From the NCBI RefSeq assembly GCF_003462685.1, contig NZ_QRVE01000007.1:1-64000 (forward strand): a DNA stretch of 64,000 nucleotides. Reading direction: 5' to 3'. Position 1 is the stretch's first letter. Every line of letters begins with the position of its first letter. Source of the stretch: Collinsella sp. AF23-4AC (GTDB lineage: Bacteria > Actinomycetota > Coriobacteriia > Coriobacteriales > Coriobacteriaceae). Under the pieces are notes generated by a model. It saw only the letters and a program-made list of their open reading frames with translations. It was not told where the DNA came from and searched no databases. Of this stretch, positions 35,813 to 44,724 are shown piece by piece. Both the position numbers and the translations under genes were made by a program.

Positions 35813-36484
35813 ATGGCGCTGATCTATATCGTTGAGGACGACGAGCCCATTCGTCGCGAGCTCGCCGACATCCTTGCCCGTGCTGGTTTTGAGGTCGAGT
35901 CCTGCGAATCGTTTGAGCACGTCTCGCGCGATATTCTCGCTGCCGCGCCCGACCTGGTGCTGCTCGACCTCACGCTTCCTGTCAAAGACGGCCAGCACAT
36001 CTGCCACGAAGTCCGCCGCGAATCCGAGGTCCCCATCATCGTCCTTACGTCGCGCACGACCGAAATCGACGAGGTCATGGCCATGACACTCGGCGCGGAC
36101 GACTTTATTTCCAAGCCCTATAGCGCGCGCGTGCTCGTGGCGCGCATCAACGCGCTGCTGCGCCGCACCACGTCGGCAGGCGAGCGCAGCACCATGGTCC
36201 ACAAGGGGTTGGAGCTCGACCTTGCCCGCTCCACGGTCACCAATACGGCAACCGGTGACAGTACCGAGCTCACCAAAAACGAACTGCGCATTCTCTCGCT
36301 GCTCTTGGGTCGCGTGGGCAAGATTGTCTCGCGCTCGGCCATCATGCAGGACCTGTGGGATTCCGATGCCTTTGTGGACGACAACACGCTCACCGTCAAT
36401 ATCAATCGCTTGCGTGCGACGCTCGACAAGATCGGCGTCAAGGGGTACCTCACCACGCACCGCGGCCAAGGCTATTCGGTTTAG
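35813..36484 (+). CDS. OmpR-family response regulator (BceR/GraR-like)
   Basis: The 223-residue protein has acidic pocket VEDDEP, phosphoacceptor LVLLDLTLPVKDG, Lys in SKPYSARVL and a winged-helix output domain ending TLDKIGVKGYLTTHRGQGYSV. It forms a pair with the kinase starting 9 bases downstream. Partners of this kinase type usually answer to cell-wall antibiotics. GAGGGGAGC precedes the start. Confidence 0.92.
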   Translation: MALIYIVEDDEPIRRELADILARAGFEVESCESFEHVSRDILAAAPDLVLLDLTLPVKDGQHICHEVRRESEVPIIVLTSRTTEIDEVMAMTLGADDFISKPYSARVLVARINALLRRTTSAGERSTMVHKGLELDLARSTVTNTATGDSTELTKNELRILSLLLGRVGKIVSRSAIMQDLWDSDAFVDDNTLTVNINRLRATLDKIGVKGYLTTHRGQGYSV

Positions 36485-36493
36485 GGTCCGGCC

Positions 36494-37537
36494 ATGTCGT
36501 TTGGCAAGTTCTTTAAAGACGCGTTGCTGCCCGTTGCCGTGTGGACGTGCGGCGTGCTACTGAGCTGCTTTGTGCTGACGGTGGCCGGCGCCCCCGCATC
36601 CATCGTGATCGTGGCGGTTGGCGTGTCCTTTATCTTTGGCGTACTGGGTATCGTGATCGAATATGCGCGCCGTCGCCGCTTTCTGCACCAGCTGGAGCGT
36701 GCGGCCGAGGAGCTGGAGAGCCCCGCGTGGGTGCAGGAGATGGTGCAATGCCCAACCTATGCCGAGGGCGAGCTCGAGTACGAGGTTCTGCGCCGGGTGG
36801 GCAAAGCCGCTTGCGATGAGGTTGCCGAAGGCCGGCGTCAGACCGATGACTATCGCGACTATATCGAGAGCTGGGTCCACGAGGCCAAGCTGCCCCTGGC
36901 GGCAGCCCATCTGATTTTGGAAAACTTGGACGGCAGCGAAGACGACCTGTCGCGCGTGGATGACCTGGGCCGCGAGCTGACTCGCGTGGAACGCTATATC
37001 GACCAGGCGCTGTACTATGCGCGCTCGGAAGTCGTGGAGTGCGATTACCTGATTCGCCGCTGGGATCTTAAGACCTTGGTGGCGGGTGCGATTAAGGCCA
37101 ACGCGCGCGAGCTCATCGCGGCGCACGTGGCCCCAGTGTGCGAGAACCTCGACTTCGAGGTCTTTACCGACGAGAAGTGGCTCGAGTTTATCCTGGGCCA
37201 GCTCATTCAGAACAGCATTAAATATGCGCGCGAGGACGGCGCGAAGATCGTGTTTTCGGGCGCGTTGCTGGACGAGGGCTTGGCAAGCGAGCGCATTGAG
37301 CTTGCCGTCGCCGATAACGGCTGCGGCGTGTGTGCGGCAGACCTGCCACGCGTGTTCGAGAAGGGCTTTACCGGCGACAATGGCCGCACCACCAAGCGTG
37401 CAACGGGCATCGGCCTCTACCTGGTGGCGCGCCTGTGCTCCAAGATGGGCATCGACGTCACCGCAGCGTCCGACCCCGGCGAAGGTTTTGTCGTAACGTT
37501 TGCCTTCTCGACGAACAAGTTCCAATACTTTGAGTAG
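36494..37537 (+). CDS. Intramembrane-sensing histidine kinase (BceS/GraS-like)
   Basis: The 347-residue kinase has two close membrane segments (about 9-30 and 33-55) with almost no loop between them, the hallmark of intramembrane-sensing kinases. The phosphoacceptor region is ESWVHEAKLPLAA, the N box QNSIKYA and the ATP lid VFEKGFTGDNGR with ATGIGLYLVARLC. In Firmicutes such kinases rely on a BceAB-type ABC transporter as sensor. No transporter gene adjoins this pair, which is notable. The regulator gene is directly upstream. Confidence 0.9.
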   Translation: MSFGKFFKDALLPVAVWTCGVLLSCFVLTVAGAPASIVIVAVGVSFIFGVLGIVIEYARRRRFLHQLERAAEELESPAWVQEMVQCPTYAEGELEYEVLRRVGKAACDEVAEGRRQTDDYRDYIESWVHEAKLPLAAAHLILENLDGSEDDLSRVDDLGRELTRVERYIDQALYYARSEVVECDYLIRRWDLKTLVAGAIKANARELIAAHVAPVCENLDFEVFTDEKWLEFILGQLIQNSIKYAREDGAKIVFSGALLDEGLASERIELAVADNGCGVCAADLPRVFEKGFTGDNGRTTKRATGIGLYLVARLCSKMGIDVTAASDPGEGFVVTFAFSTNKFQYFE

Positions 37538-37603
37538 CCGGCCCGTATGGCGCGGCCGATCGGAATCTTCCCGTCTGGGAACAAATCGGGGGCTTTTAAC
37601 AAC

Positions 37604-37704
37604 TATATTCCTGAACGGGAACATTGCTAATGAAGTCGATACTATATTCTCGTACATGAACATAGCTTAGTTAGTTTTATACTGTGTTCACGAATAGGAA
37701 TATA
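37604..37704 (+). promoter_or_regulatory. HipB operator array with promoter
   Basis: Three 22-bp inverted repeats of form TATRTTC-N8-GAAYATA lie at 37604-37625, 37643-37664 and 37683-37704, with starts 39 and 40 bases apart, close to four helical turns. A -10 box TATACT (37678-37683) touches the third copy, and the ribosome site follows right after it. HipB dimers bound here would block transcription of hipBA. Confidence 0.75.
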
Positions 37705-37716
37705 GCTAGGAGCATC

Positions 37717-38007
37717 ATGAGAACAGTGACAACGATTAAAAAGCTGGATGGGCGCATCAAGCTCAAGCCGTCAGAAGCTGCTTTCTCGGAGCGCATGGTT
37801 TTCGATCCGGCCGAGATGGGGAAGGCCCTCAGGCTCAGAAGGCGTGAGCTTGGCTTAACTCAACGTGACGTCGCGACTATGACGGGTCGCAGCCTTCGTG
37901 TGATCGGTGATATCGAGCGGGGGCGGACAACGGTCGAAATTGGCGTCATTTTCGACTACGCCTCCATCGTGGATATCGATTTTATTCTGAAGGTGAGGGG
38001 AAAATAA
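37717..38007 (+). CDS. hipB: HipB-like antitoxin and repressor
   Basis: The 96-residue protein has an XRE-type helix-turn-helix (MGKALRLRRRELGLTQRDVATMTGRSLRVIGDIERGRTT split over about 36-75). It should bind the upstream operators and neutralise HipA. ATG 37717 follows AGGAGCATC; an in-frame ATG at 37684 lies within the third operator and is not expected to be used. The stop overlaps the hipA start by one base (TAATG). Confidence 0.88.
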   Translation: MRTVTTIKKLDGRIKLKPSEAAFSERMVFDPAEMGKALRLRRRELGLTQRDVATMTGRSLRVIGDIERGRTTVEIGVIFDYASIVDIDFILKVRGK

Positions 38008-39299
38008 TGGATGGCGCACTGTTCGTTCATCGTGAGTTTAATGGTTCCTACCAGCTGGTTGGCGTATTAGAGGAAAACGCCGGGCTTCCGATATTCGCCT
38101 ATGATCCCAAGTATCTCGAGAGTGCTGATGCGGCCCCGATTTCGGCCTCGCTGCCTTTGTCGGCCGAGGCGTTCAGCCCGGACGTAACGGGCTCCTTTTT
38201 CTCTGGCATCATTCCAGAGGGGCAGCTTAATAGGGACCTCGAGAAAAGGGCGCGAGCGGAACGCGGAGATTACTTTAAGGTGCTCGATTTGGTCCGCGAT
38301 GAACCCGTCGGCGCTCTTGTTTTGACGCGAGAGCCTTCGGCCGAGGGTCTCGAAATGGGCTATGAAGAGATAGATGGGGAGCGGCTAAGCAGGCTGGCAT
38401 ACGCACCGGCGGAGGTTGCTTTTGACTTAGCGCTAGAGAGTCGAATCTCCCTTGCGGGTGCTCAGGCGAAGGTTGGCCTTTACCATACGGGCGATGACCC
38501 GTGCGGCGGATGGTACCTGCCTCATGGAGCGGCTCCATCTACGCACATCCTCAAGGCGGGGTCGAAAACGTTTCCGGGCGAGACGGTGTGTGAAGCAATG
38601 TGCGTTAGAGCCGCATCTCTGATGGACCTATCGGCCGAAGAATGCTTTCTAATCCGGGTTGAGGACGCCGAGCCGATTATCGCTGTGAAGCGATTTGATC
38701 GAGTAACGTCGGATGACGGACGCTCGGTTGATGGATTGCCAATTCCATATCGTTTGCACCAGGAAGATGTTTGTCAGGCCAAGGGTATCTCGCGTGAGCT
38801 TAAATATGAGCCGACGGGCGTCAATTATCTGGGACTTATCGTCGATGCGGTGCGAAGGGTGTCGACTAATCAAATGGAGGATAGGTTCCTTATCGGCTAT
38901 AACCAGCTGTTCGATTATGCCGTAGGTAACTGCGATAACCATCTTAAGAACTGGTCGCTCGTGTGGGACGAAAGTTGGAAACAAGTGAGGTTGGCGCCGC
39001 TCTATGACGTGCTGTGCACAACGGTTTACCCCAGCCTTGTTCGCGAGATGGGCGTCTCGTTTGGTGGGAGCCGGAAGATCGACGATGTAACGCGCGGATC
39101 GGTGATGAACCAAATGATCGAGGCGGGTTTGCCCGCGGGAATCGTTGCCGGGATGATAGCCGACACCTGCAATGAGGTTCCAGACGCACTAAGAGACGCC
39201 GCGCGCGGTCTCAAAGAAGATGGTTTTCCCGAGGCGGAGGTAATGTTCGAGAAGATCATTCCAGAAGTACAAGCCCGTCTAAGCAGGATCGCCTCATAA
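38007..39299 (+). CDS. hipA: HipA-like serine/threonine kinase toxin
   Basis: The 430-residue protein has an N-terminal HipA-N1-like part (SFFSGIIPEGQLNRDLEK) and a kinase core: RISLAGAQAKVGL (ATP loop), IIAVKRFDR, catalytic VGNCDNHLKNWSLV and the metal-binding LAPLYDVLCT. E. coli HipA phosphorylates GltX and triggers persistence; the target here is unknown. All catalytic residues appear present. GC is somewhat below the neighbours, suggesting an acquired module. A terminator follows directly. Confidence 0.92.
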   Translation: MDGALFVHREFNGSYQLVGVLEENAGLPIFAYDPKYLESADAAPISASLPLSAEAFSPDVTGSFFSGIIPEGQLNRDLEKRARAERGDYFKVLDLVRDEPVGALVLTREPSAEGLEMGYEEIDGERLSRLAYAPAEVAFDLALESRISLAGAQAKVGLYHTGDDPCGGWYLPHGAAPSTHILKAGSKTFPGETVCEAMCVRAASLMDLSAEECFLIRVEDAEPIIAVKRFDRVTSDDGRSVDGLPIPYRLHQEDVCQAKGISRELKYEPTGVNYLGLIVDAVRRVSTNQMEDRFLIGYNQLFDYAVGNCDNHLKNWSLVWDESWKQVRLAPLYDVLCTTVYPSLVREMGVSFGGSRKIDDVTRGSVMNQMIEAGLPAGIVAGMIADTCNEVPDALRDAARGLKEDGFPEAEVMFEKIIPEVQARLSRIAS

Positions 39300-39304
39300 C
39301 AAAA

Positions 39305-39341
39305 CGCGCCGCCCCGATCGGGGTGGCGCGCCATCTTTCTT
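39305..39341 (+). terminator. Terminator of hipBA
   Basis: CGCGCC-G-CCCC pairs with GGGG-T-GGCGCG around GATC, then TCTTTCTT. It lies five bases after the hipA stop. Confidence 0.85.
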
Positions 39342-39397
39342 ATCAGCCAGCTCGCTGAAGTAAGGCTGCGAAGGCCCCGCGGCCGGTGGGAGCAACG

Positions 39398-39835
39398 CTA
39401 CTTCACGACCAGGATATCGCAGTCGGTGTTGCGTAGCAGGAACGTCGAAATCGAGCCCAGTAGCGCATACTTGATCGAGGACAGGCCGCGGGCGCCGCAG
39501 AGCACCAGGTCGGGCTTGACCACGTCGAGCATCTCGTCTTTGAGCGTCTCGCGAATACGACCGGCGCGAATCATGACCTCGACCTCGGGAATATCAGGAT
39601 TGGCCTTGGCCTCTTCGAGCTGCTTGGCGATGGAGTTGTTAAATGCCTCCTCCAGACCGTTGACCAGATCGACCGGATAGGAACCGGCGCTCTCGAGCGC
39701 CGTGGAATCGATAACGTGGCCGATAATCAGCTTAGCGCCGTTGTTCGCGGCGACCTTGATGGCGCGTGCGAGCACAAAATCCTGCTGCTCAGTACCGTCG
39801 AGTGAAACAAATACCTTGGTGTAGCCCTCGTTCAT
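39398..39835 (-). CDS. Universal stress protein UspA family
   Basis: The 145-residue protein has the single UspA fold: VFVSLDGTEQQDFVLARAI at the N-terminus, the ADIIVCGARG-like segment PDLVLCGARGLSSIKYALLGSISTFLLR split across the ATP-binding region (about 108-135) and the closing CDILVVK. The G-2x-G-9x-G(S/T) nucleotide motif is present in modified form. It is monocistronic and probably stress induced, but no regulatory site is apparent. AGGAGGAAACC precedes the start. Confidence 0.88.
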   Translation of the reverse strand: MNEGYTKVFVSLDGTEQQDFVLARAIKVAANNGAKLIIGHVIDSTALESAGSYPVDLVNGLEEAFNNSIAKQLEEAKANPDIPEVEVMIRAGRIRETLKDEMLDVVKPDLVLCGARGLSSIKYALLGSISTFLLRNTDCDILVVK

Positions 39836-40081
39836 GGTTTCCTCCTTGGTCTATCGCACGGGCGCGGGGCTCGTGCGTCGGGCGGGCGCGGATGCGTGGC
39901 CGCCGGACACTTTATCTTGTTGCAGTTATACCCAAGGATTTGGGTTTGACCGCTCGCAATTCTGTGAACGGGCGAGTTTTTTGGTAAGGGTAGGCGCAGA
40001 CGCGCCCGAACGGTTGATAATGGGACATCGCCCGCACCGTCCGCAGAATAATATCGGCGGGTGTCTAACGAGGGGGTTCCT

Positions 40082-41059
40082 TTGGATATCATCGAGCTTC
40101 TAAAATCTGCCTTCATGGGCCTGGTCGAGGGCATTACCGAATGGCTGCCCGTTTCGTCGACCGGTCACATGATCTTGGTGGACGAGTTCGTCAAGATGAA
40201 CGTGAGCGAGACGTTCTGGAATATGTTCCTGGTCGTGATCCAGCTTGGCGCCATTTTGGCCGTCTGCGTCCTGTTCTTCTACGACCTTAACCCGTTTTCT
40301 CCCAGCAAGGGCAAGGAGGGCCGTCGCGACACCTGGGTGCTGTGGGGCAAGATTGTGCTCGGCTGCATTCCCGCCGCGGCAATCGGTCTGCCGCTCAACG
40401 ACTGGATGGAGGAGCATTTCTACAATGCTCCCGTCGTGGCACTGGCGCTCATCGTATACGGCGTGCTGTTTATCGTGATCGAGAACTGGCGCGCGAACAA
40501 GCGCGAGCAGGCTGCTCTTGCCGGTTCGTTTGGTTCTCGTGCCGTGACGTCGGGTGGGCGTCCCGCTGGCGCACACTTTGCCGCACCCGCTGCGACTGCC
40601 GCTGCAGACGACGATGACGATAACCTGGACTTTGGTTCCATCGCTACGCTCGAGGACCTGAGCTGGAAGACCGCACTGGGCATCGGTTGCTTCCAGGTGC
40701 TCTCGCTGGTGCCTGGTACGTCTCGCTCCGGTTCTACCATCATCGGTGGCCTGCTTTTGGGCTGCACGCGTTCGGTGGCGTCCAAGTTTACGTTCTTCCT
40801 GGCCATCCCTGTCATGTTTGGCGCGAGTGCGCTCAAGCTGGTCAAGTACTTTATTAAGGGCGGTACGTTCGGTGCCAACGAGGTCGCTATCTTGGGCGTG
40901 GGCTGCGTTGTGGCCTTTGTGGTTTCGCTCATCGCCATCAAGTGGCTCATGGGCTTCGTTCGCCGTCACGACTTTAAGTGCTTCGGTGTTTACCGCATCA
41001 TCCTGGGCATCGTAGTGCTCGCATATTTCTTCGTTCTGGAGCCTATGCTCGGCCTGTAA
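40082..41059 (+). CDS. uppP: Undecaprenyl-diphosphatase UppP/BacA
   Basis: UppP recycles the lipid carrier of cell-wall synthesis and gives bacitracin resistance. The 325-residue integral membrane protein has both signature motifs, VEGITEWLPVSSTGHM and VPGTSRSGST, and about eight hydrophobic segments. TTG 40082 is the best start, with AGGGGG upstream and a normal N-terminus; GTG 40061 would place the ribosome site inside the gene. A charged, Ala-rich cytoplasmic insert (about residues 145-185, with a run of Asp) makes it longer than E. coli UppP (273). A strong terminator follows. Confidence 0.94.
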   Translation: MDIIELLKSAFMGLVEGITEWLPVSSTGHMILVDEFVKMNVSETFWNMFLVVIQLGAILAVCVLFFYDLNPFSPSKGKEGRRDTWVLWGKIVLGCIPAAAIGLPLNDWMEEHFYNAPVVALALIVYGVLFIVIENWRANKREQAALAGSFGSRAVTSGGRPAGAHFAAPAATAAADDDDDNLDFGSIATLEDLSWKTALGIGCFQVLSLVPGTSRSGSTIIGGLLLGCTRSVASKFTFFLAIPVMFGASALKLVKYFIKGGTFGANEVAILGVGCVVAFVVSLIAIKWLMGFVRRHDFKCFGVYRIILGIVVLAYFFVLEPMLGL

Positions 41060-41073
41060 CTTGGTTGACGCTG

Positions 41074-41174
41074 CGCGGCGGCCAGAGCGACAACTTGTCA
41101 TTCAAAGAGGGCGGCATGACCAAAAGGTCTATGCCGCCCTCTTTTCATGTCAATTTGTTCGCTCTGGCCGCCGC
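41074..41174. repeat. 100-base near-continuous hairpin after uppP
   Basis: The core terminator AAAGAGGGCGGCAT-ACC / GGT-ATGCCGCCCTCTTT (41104-41145) lies inside an outer pair GCGGCGGCCAGAGCGA (41074 onward) with TCGCTCTGGCCGCCGC (ending about 41174). The core shares GGCATGACC..AAGGTCTATGCC with copy 3 of the structured repeat. It terminates uppP and may be another palindromic insertion. Confidence 0.8.
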
Positions 41175-41352
41175 TCGCTACCGTTGCCGTGACATCGGTG
41201 GCTCCGTGATTGGTCCAATGGGGTCAGGTTTGGCGGCGGCGCACGGAGTCGTGGTGTGATTTGCGTCGGTGTCCGTGCGGCTCGGTATACTGGTACGGCT
41301 CAAACTATGGCGCTGCCCGCAGGCGCGCCGTCCGTCAGATGAGGAGTCGCCC

Positions 41353-44253
41353 ATGACCCAGCCCTTGCCCTGGGAAAAGAACACCGCGGTACCCGTGCCG
41401 CCCGCGCCGGAACCCGTGCCACTCGATGCATACGCCGCCCCCGCCGTGCCGGAACCCGAACTTGTCCCGCTCGACATCTACGACGCCCCCGCGCCGGCTC
41501 CTGCGCCCGCAAAGCCGCTTGTCGACATCGACAGCCTTAATCCCGCCCAGCGCGAGGCGGTCCTCACCACCGAGGGCCCGCTGCTGGTCCTTGCCGGCGC
41601 CGGCTCGGGTAAGACCCGCGTCCTGACCTTCCGCATCGCGCATATGCTCGGCGACCTGGGCGTTAAGCCTTGGCAGGTGCTTGCCATCACGTTTACCAAC
41701 AAGGCCGCGGCAGAGATGCGTGAGCGTCTGGCGGCGCTCATCCCCAGCGGCACCCGCGGCATGTGGGTATGCACCTTCCACGCCATGTGCGTGCGTATGC
41801 TGCGCGAGGACGCCGACCTGCTGGGCTACACCGGTCAGTTCACCATCTACGATGACGATGACTCAAAGCGCATGGTGCGCGATATTATGCAGGCGCTCGG
41901 CATCGAGCAAAAGCAGTTTCCCATTAACATGATCCGCAGCAAGATCAGCTCGGCCAAAAACGCCATGATCGGGCCCGAAGACATGCTCAAGTCCGCCGAT
42001 AGCCCCAACGACAAAAAGGCCGCGCAGGTCTACCTGGAGCTGGAGCGCCGCCTGCGTGCTGCCAACGCGATGGACTTCGACGACCTGCTCGTGCGCACGC
42101 TCGAGCTGCTGCGCACCCGCCCCGAGGTGCTCGACAAATACCAGGAGCGCTTCCGCTACATTAGCGTCGACGAGTATCAGGACACCAACCACGTCCAGTA
42201 CGAGATCGCCAACCTGCTGGCCGCCAAGTACCAAAACCTCATGGTCGTGGGCGACGACGACCAGTCCATTTACAGTTGGCGCGGCGCCGACATCACCAAC
42301 ATCCTGGACTTTGAGCAGGACTTTAAAAACTGCAAGACCGTTAAGTTGGAGCAAAACTACCGCTCCACGGGCCATATCCTGAGCGCCGCCAACGCCGTGG
42401 TGCGCCACAACTCGCAGCGAAAGGACAAGCGTCTGTTTACGGCCGAGGGCGATGGCGAGAAGATCCAAGCCTTCCAGGCGAGCGACGAGCGCGACGAGGG
42501 CCGCTGGATTGCCGGCGAGATTGAGAAGCTGCATGCCAAGGGCACGAGCTACGACGATATCGCCGTGTTCTACCGCACCAACGCCCAGTCGCGTATTCTC
42601 GAAGATATGTTCCTGCGTGCGGGCGTGCCCTACAAGATTGTCGGCGGCACGCGATTCTTCGACCGCGCCGAGATCCGCGATGTCATGGCTTACCTCAAGA
42701 TGATCGTGAACCCGGCCGACGAGATGAGCGTCAAGCGCGTCATCAACACGCCGCGTCGCGGCATCGGCTCCACTTCAATCCAAAAGATTGAGCAGCTGGC
42801 GCGCGACAACCGTTGCTCGTTCTTCCAGGCCTGCGAGATTGCGACAGCCGAGACGGGCATGTTTAGCGCCAAGGTGCGCAATGGCCTGTCGAGCTTTGTG
42901 GCGCTGGTGCGCGAGGGCCGTCGCATGGACGGCGAGCTCAAGGACGTCGTCGAGATGATCGTCGATAAGACGGGGTTGCTGCAGGCTTTTCGTGCCGAGG
43001 GCACTATGGAATCCGAGAGCCGCGCCGAGAACATCCAGGAATTCCTGGGTGTCGCCGCCGAATTTGAGGAGACACACGAGGATATCGAGGGCACGCTCGA
43101 GAGCTTGGAGGAGTTGCGCGCTGCCGGCGTTGCCGACGTGCCTGCCGGCGCCGAGCCCGAGCCCGTCGTGGTGAGTGCGCCCGCGCCCGAGCCGGGACCC
43201 TCCGCCCCGGCATCTTCGTTTGAAGTGCCCATCGGCGCACGTGACGCCGCGGGCACCAATCCGCTCGATAGCCTGGCCGCTCCGGCACTCTCGCCGCAGG
43301 ACGCCCTGGCCGCCGCCATCGCGGGCAACGCATATGCCGCGCCGACGGAGTTGCCGGCGGGTGCCGTGCATGCCGATGAGATTGAGCGCACCTACGGTCC
43401 GCTCACCTGTAAGGCGCTTCCCGCACTTATGGAGTGGCTGGCCCTGCGCTCCGACTTGGATTCCCTGGCCGGCGAGACGCATGCCATCACCATGATGACC
43501 ATCCACTCCGCCAAGGGCCTGGAGTTCCCGGCGGTGTTCGTGGCCGGCATGGAGGAGGGCATCTTCCCGCATGTGCACGACTTTAGCGGCAGCGATGACC
43601 CGGGCAAGCTCGAGGAGGAGCGTCGCCTGGCCTACGTCGCCATCACGCGTGCCCGTAAGCGCCTGTTCTTGACCTATGCGGCCACGCGCCGCACGCATGG
43701 CTCAACTTCTGCCAACCCGCGCTCGCGCTTCCTCAACGAGATTCCGTTTGAGGATATCGAGTTCAGCGGTATCGGTTCTGCCGGTTTTGAGGGCACGGGC
43801 TGGGAGAAGCGCGGCGACCGTCATGGCACCTTTGGCTCGGGTATGGGCTCGGATATGTACGGCGGCAAGGTGTTTGGCTCGCATACGCGCTCGACCGGCG
43901 GCTCCGCCTCGCGTGGCGGATCGAGCTTCGACGATTTCTTTGGCGGCAGCAGTTATGGGACCGAGCGTCATCGCGGGGTCTCGCCCGACGCCGGCCGTGT
44001 CGCCTCGACCTTTGGCTCGGGTGCATCGCGAGCCAAAAAGCCGTCGTCCAAGGTGTCGCCGACGGTGGAGCGCAAGGTCGATCGCGCGAGCGCGTCGCAG
44101 GACTTTGCCGCGGGCGATACCGTGAGCCACAAGACCTTTGGCACGGGTACCGTGATCTCGGTCGCCGGAGACATGATCGAGGTTCAATTCGAAAAGACCG
44201 GCCAGACCAAAAAGCTAATGAAGGGCTTTGCACCTATAGTGAAACTGACCTAG
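41353..44253 (+). CDS. pcrA: UvrD/PcrA-family DNA helicase
   Basis: The 966-residue superfamily 1A helicase unwinds DNA in repair and replication restart. Motifs in order are AGAGSGKTRVLTFRIAHML (Walker A, about 83), VDEYQDTN, GDDDQSIYSWRGAD, LEQNYRSTG, TIHSAKGLEFPAVFVAG and AITRARKRLFLTYA. The C-terminus ends with the PcrA-type RNA-polymerase-interaction module (HKTFGTGTVISVAGDMIEVQF). ATG 41353 follows GAGGAGTCGCCC. Two low-complexity Ala/Pro segments are unusual: an N-terminal one (about 9-55) and an insert near residues 589-683 in domain 2B. Copy 3 of the structured repeat follows the stop. Confidence 0.95.
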   Translation: MTQPLPWEKNTAVPVPPAPEPVPLDAYAAPAVPEPELVPLDIYDAPAPAPAPAKPLVDIDSLNPAQREAVLTTEGPLLVLAGAGSGKTRVLTFRIAHMLGDLGVKPWQVLAITFTNKAAAEMRERLAALIPSGTRGMWVCTFHAMCVRMLREDADLLGYTGQFTIYDDDDSKRMVRDIMQALGIEQKQFPINMIRSKISSAKNAMIGPEDMLKSADSPNDKKAAQVYLELERRLRAANAMDFDDLLVRTLELLRTRPEVLDKYQERFRYISVDEYQDTNHVQYEIANLLAAKYQNLMVVGDDDQSIYSWRGADITNILDFEQDFKNCKTVKLEQNYRSTGHILSAANAVVRHNSQRKDKRLFTAEGDGEKIQAFQASDERDEGRWIAGEIEKLHAKGTSYDDIAVFYRTNAQSRILEDMFLRAGVPYKIVGGTRFFDRAEIRDVMAYLKMIVNPADEMSVKRVINTPRRGIGSTSIQKIEQLARDNRCSFFQACEIATAETGMFSAKVRNGLSSFVALVREGRRMDGELKDVVEMIVDKTGLLQAFRAEGTMESESRAENIQEFLGVAAEFEETHEDIEGTLESLEELRAAGVADVPAGAEPEPVVVSAPAPEPGPSAPASSFEVPIGARDAAGTNPLDSLAAPALSPQDALAAAIAGNAYAAPTELPAGAVHADEIERTYGPLTCKALPALMEWLALRSDLDSLAGETHAITMMTIHSAKGLEFPAVFVAGMEEGIFPHVHDFSGSDDPGKLEEERRLAYVAITRARKRLFLTYAATRRTHGSTSANPRSRFLNEIPFEDIEFSGIGSAGFEGTGWEKRGDRHGTFGSGMGSDMYGGKVFGSHTRSTGGSASRGGSSFDDFFGGSSYGTERHRGVSPDAGRVASTFGSGASRAKKPSSKVSPTVERKVDRASASQDFAAGDTVSHKTFGTGTVISVAGDMIEVQFEKTGQTKKLMKGFAPIVKLT

Positions 44254-44255
44254 GC

Positions 44256-44354
44256 GGCTTTCCCAGGCACGGCACCTCGGCCTTCAATCGTCGGGCATGA
44301 CCTCAAGGTCTATGCCCTCCTCTTTCAGGCCGATCTGCCGCACCTGGAAAACCC
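44256..44354. repeat. Structured intergenic repeat, copy 3 (after pcrA)
   Basis: The outer arms begin GGCTTTCCCAGGCACGGCA and end TGCCGCACCTGGAAAACCC and pair. Inside are TTCAATCGTCG, the hairpin GGGCATGACC-TCAA-GGTCTATGCCC and CTCCTCTTTC. The inner hairpin is longer than in copies 1 and 2 but occupies the same place. Confidence 0.78.
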
Positions 44355-44384
44355 GTACATCCGGCTGGCGGGCACGCCGGGGGC

Positions 44385-44466
44385 TTTGGTCGCCTGCTCG
44401 GGCAGTCCTGCGCAAGACGGAGAGCACATTAAGTGCTCTCCGGCTCGTGCGGAACTCGCGATCGAC
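44385..44466. repeat. Flanking repeat R1, left copy
   Basis: It contains the palindrome GGAGAGCAC-ATTAA-GTGCTCTCC and extended sequence (TTTGGTCGCCTGCTCGGGCA ... GTGCGGAACTCGCGATCGAC) that reappears inverted at 46620-46699 on the other side of the AbiE-like gene pair. Confidence 0.75.
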
Positions 44467-44577
44467 GTTGTCCATGGCGCCTGTCCGGGGCCTTGGGTAG
44501 CGTTGCTTGCGAGCGTCGCTCTGCTTGTTCGCTTTTTGGCCTGGAGAGCCGGGTGGGCTGATATATAGATATGAGTA

Positions 44578-44625
44578 GGGGCTCTCCCGTACATGGACGG
44601 GGGAGCCCCTTGTTGCGTTTTTTTG
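44578..44625 (+). terminator. Flanking hairpin R2, left copy
   Basis: GGGGCTCTCCCGT pairs with ACGGGGGAGCCCC around ACATGG and is followed by TTGTTGCGTTTTTTT. It is a good terminator and is duplicated in the same orientation at 46529. Confidence 0.8.
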
Positions 44626-44649
44626 GACTCTTTCTTATGACTTTAGGGA

Positions 44650-44677
44650 TTGAGCGTTTTATACGATTCAGTATAAT
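44650..44677 (+). promoter_or_regulatory. Promoter of the AbiE-like pair
   Basis: TTGAGC (44650-44655) and TATAAT (44672-44677) are spaced by 16 bases in an AT-rich stretch, about 48 bases before the first gene. Confidence 0.6.
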
Positions 44678-44724
44678 TTCAGATAGACGCTAAAATGTAA
44701 ACGAAATGAAAACGGTGATTGTAC

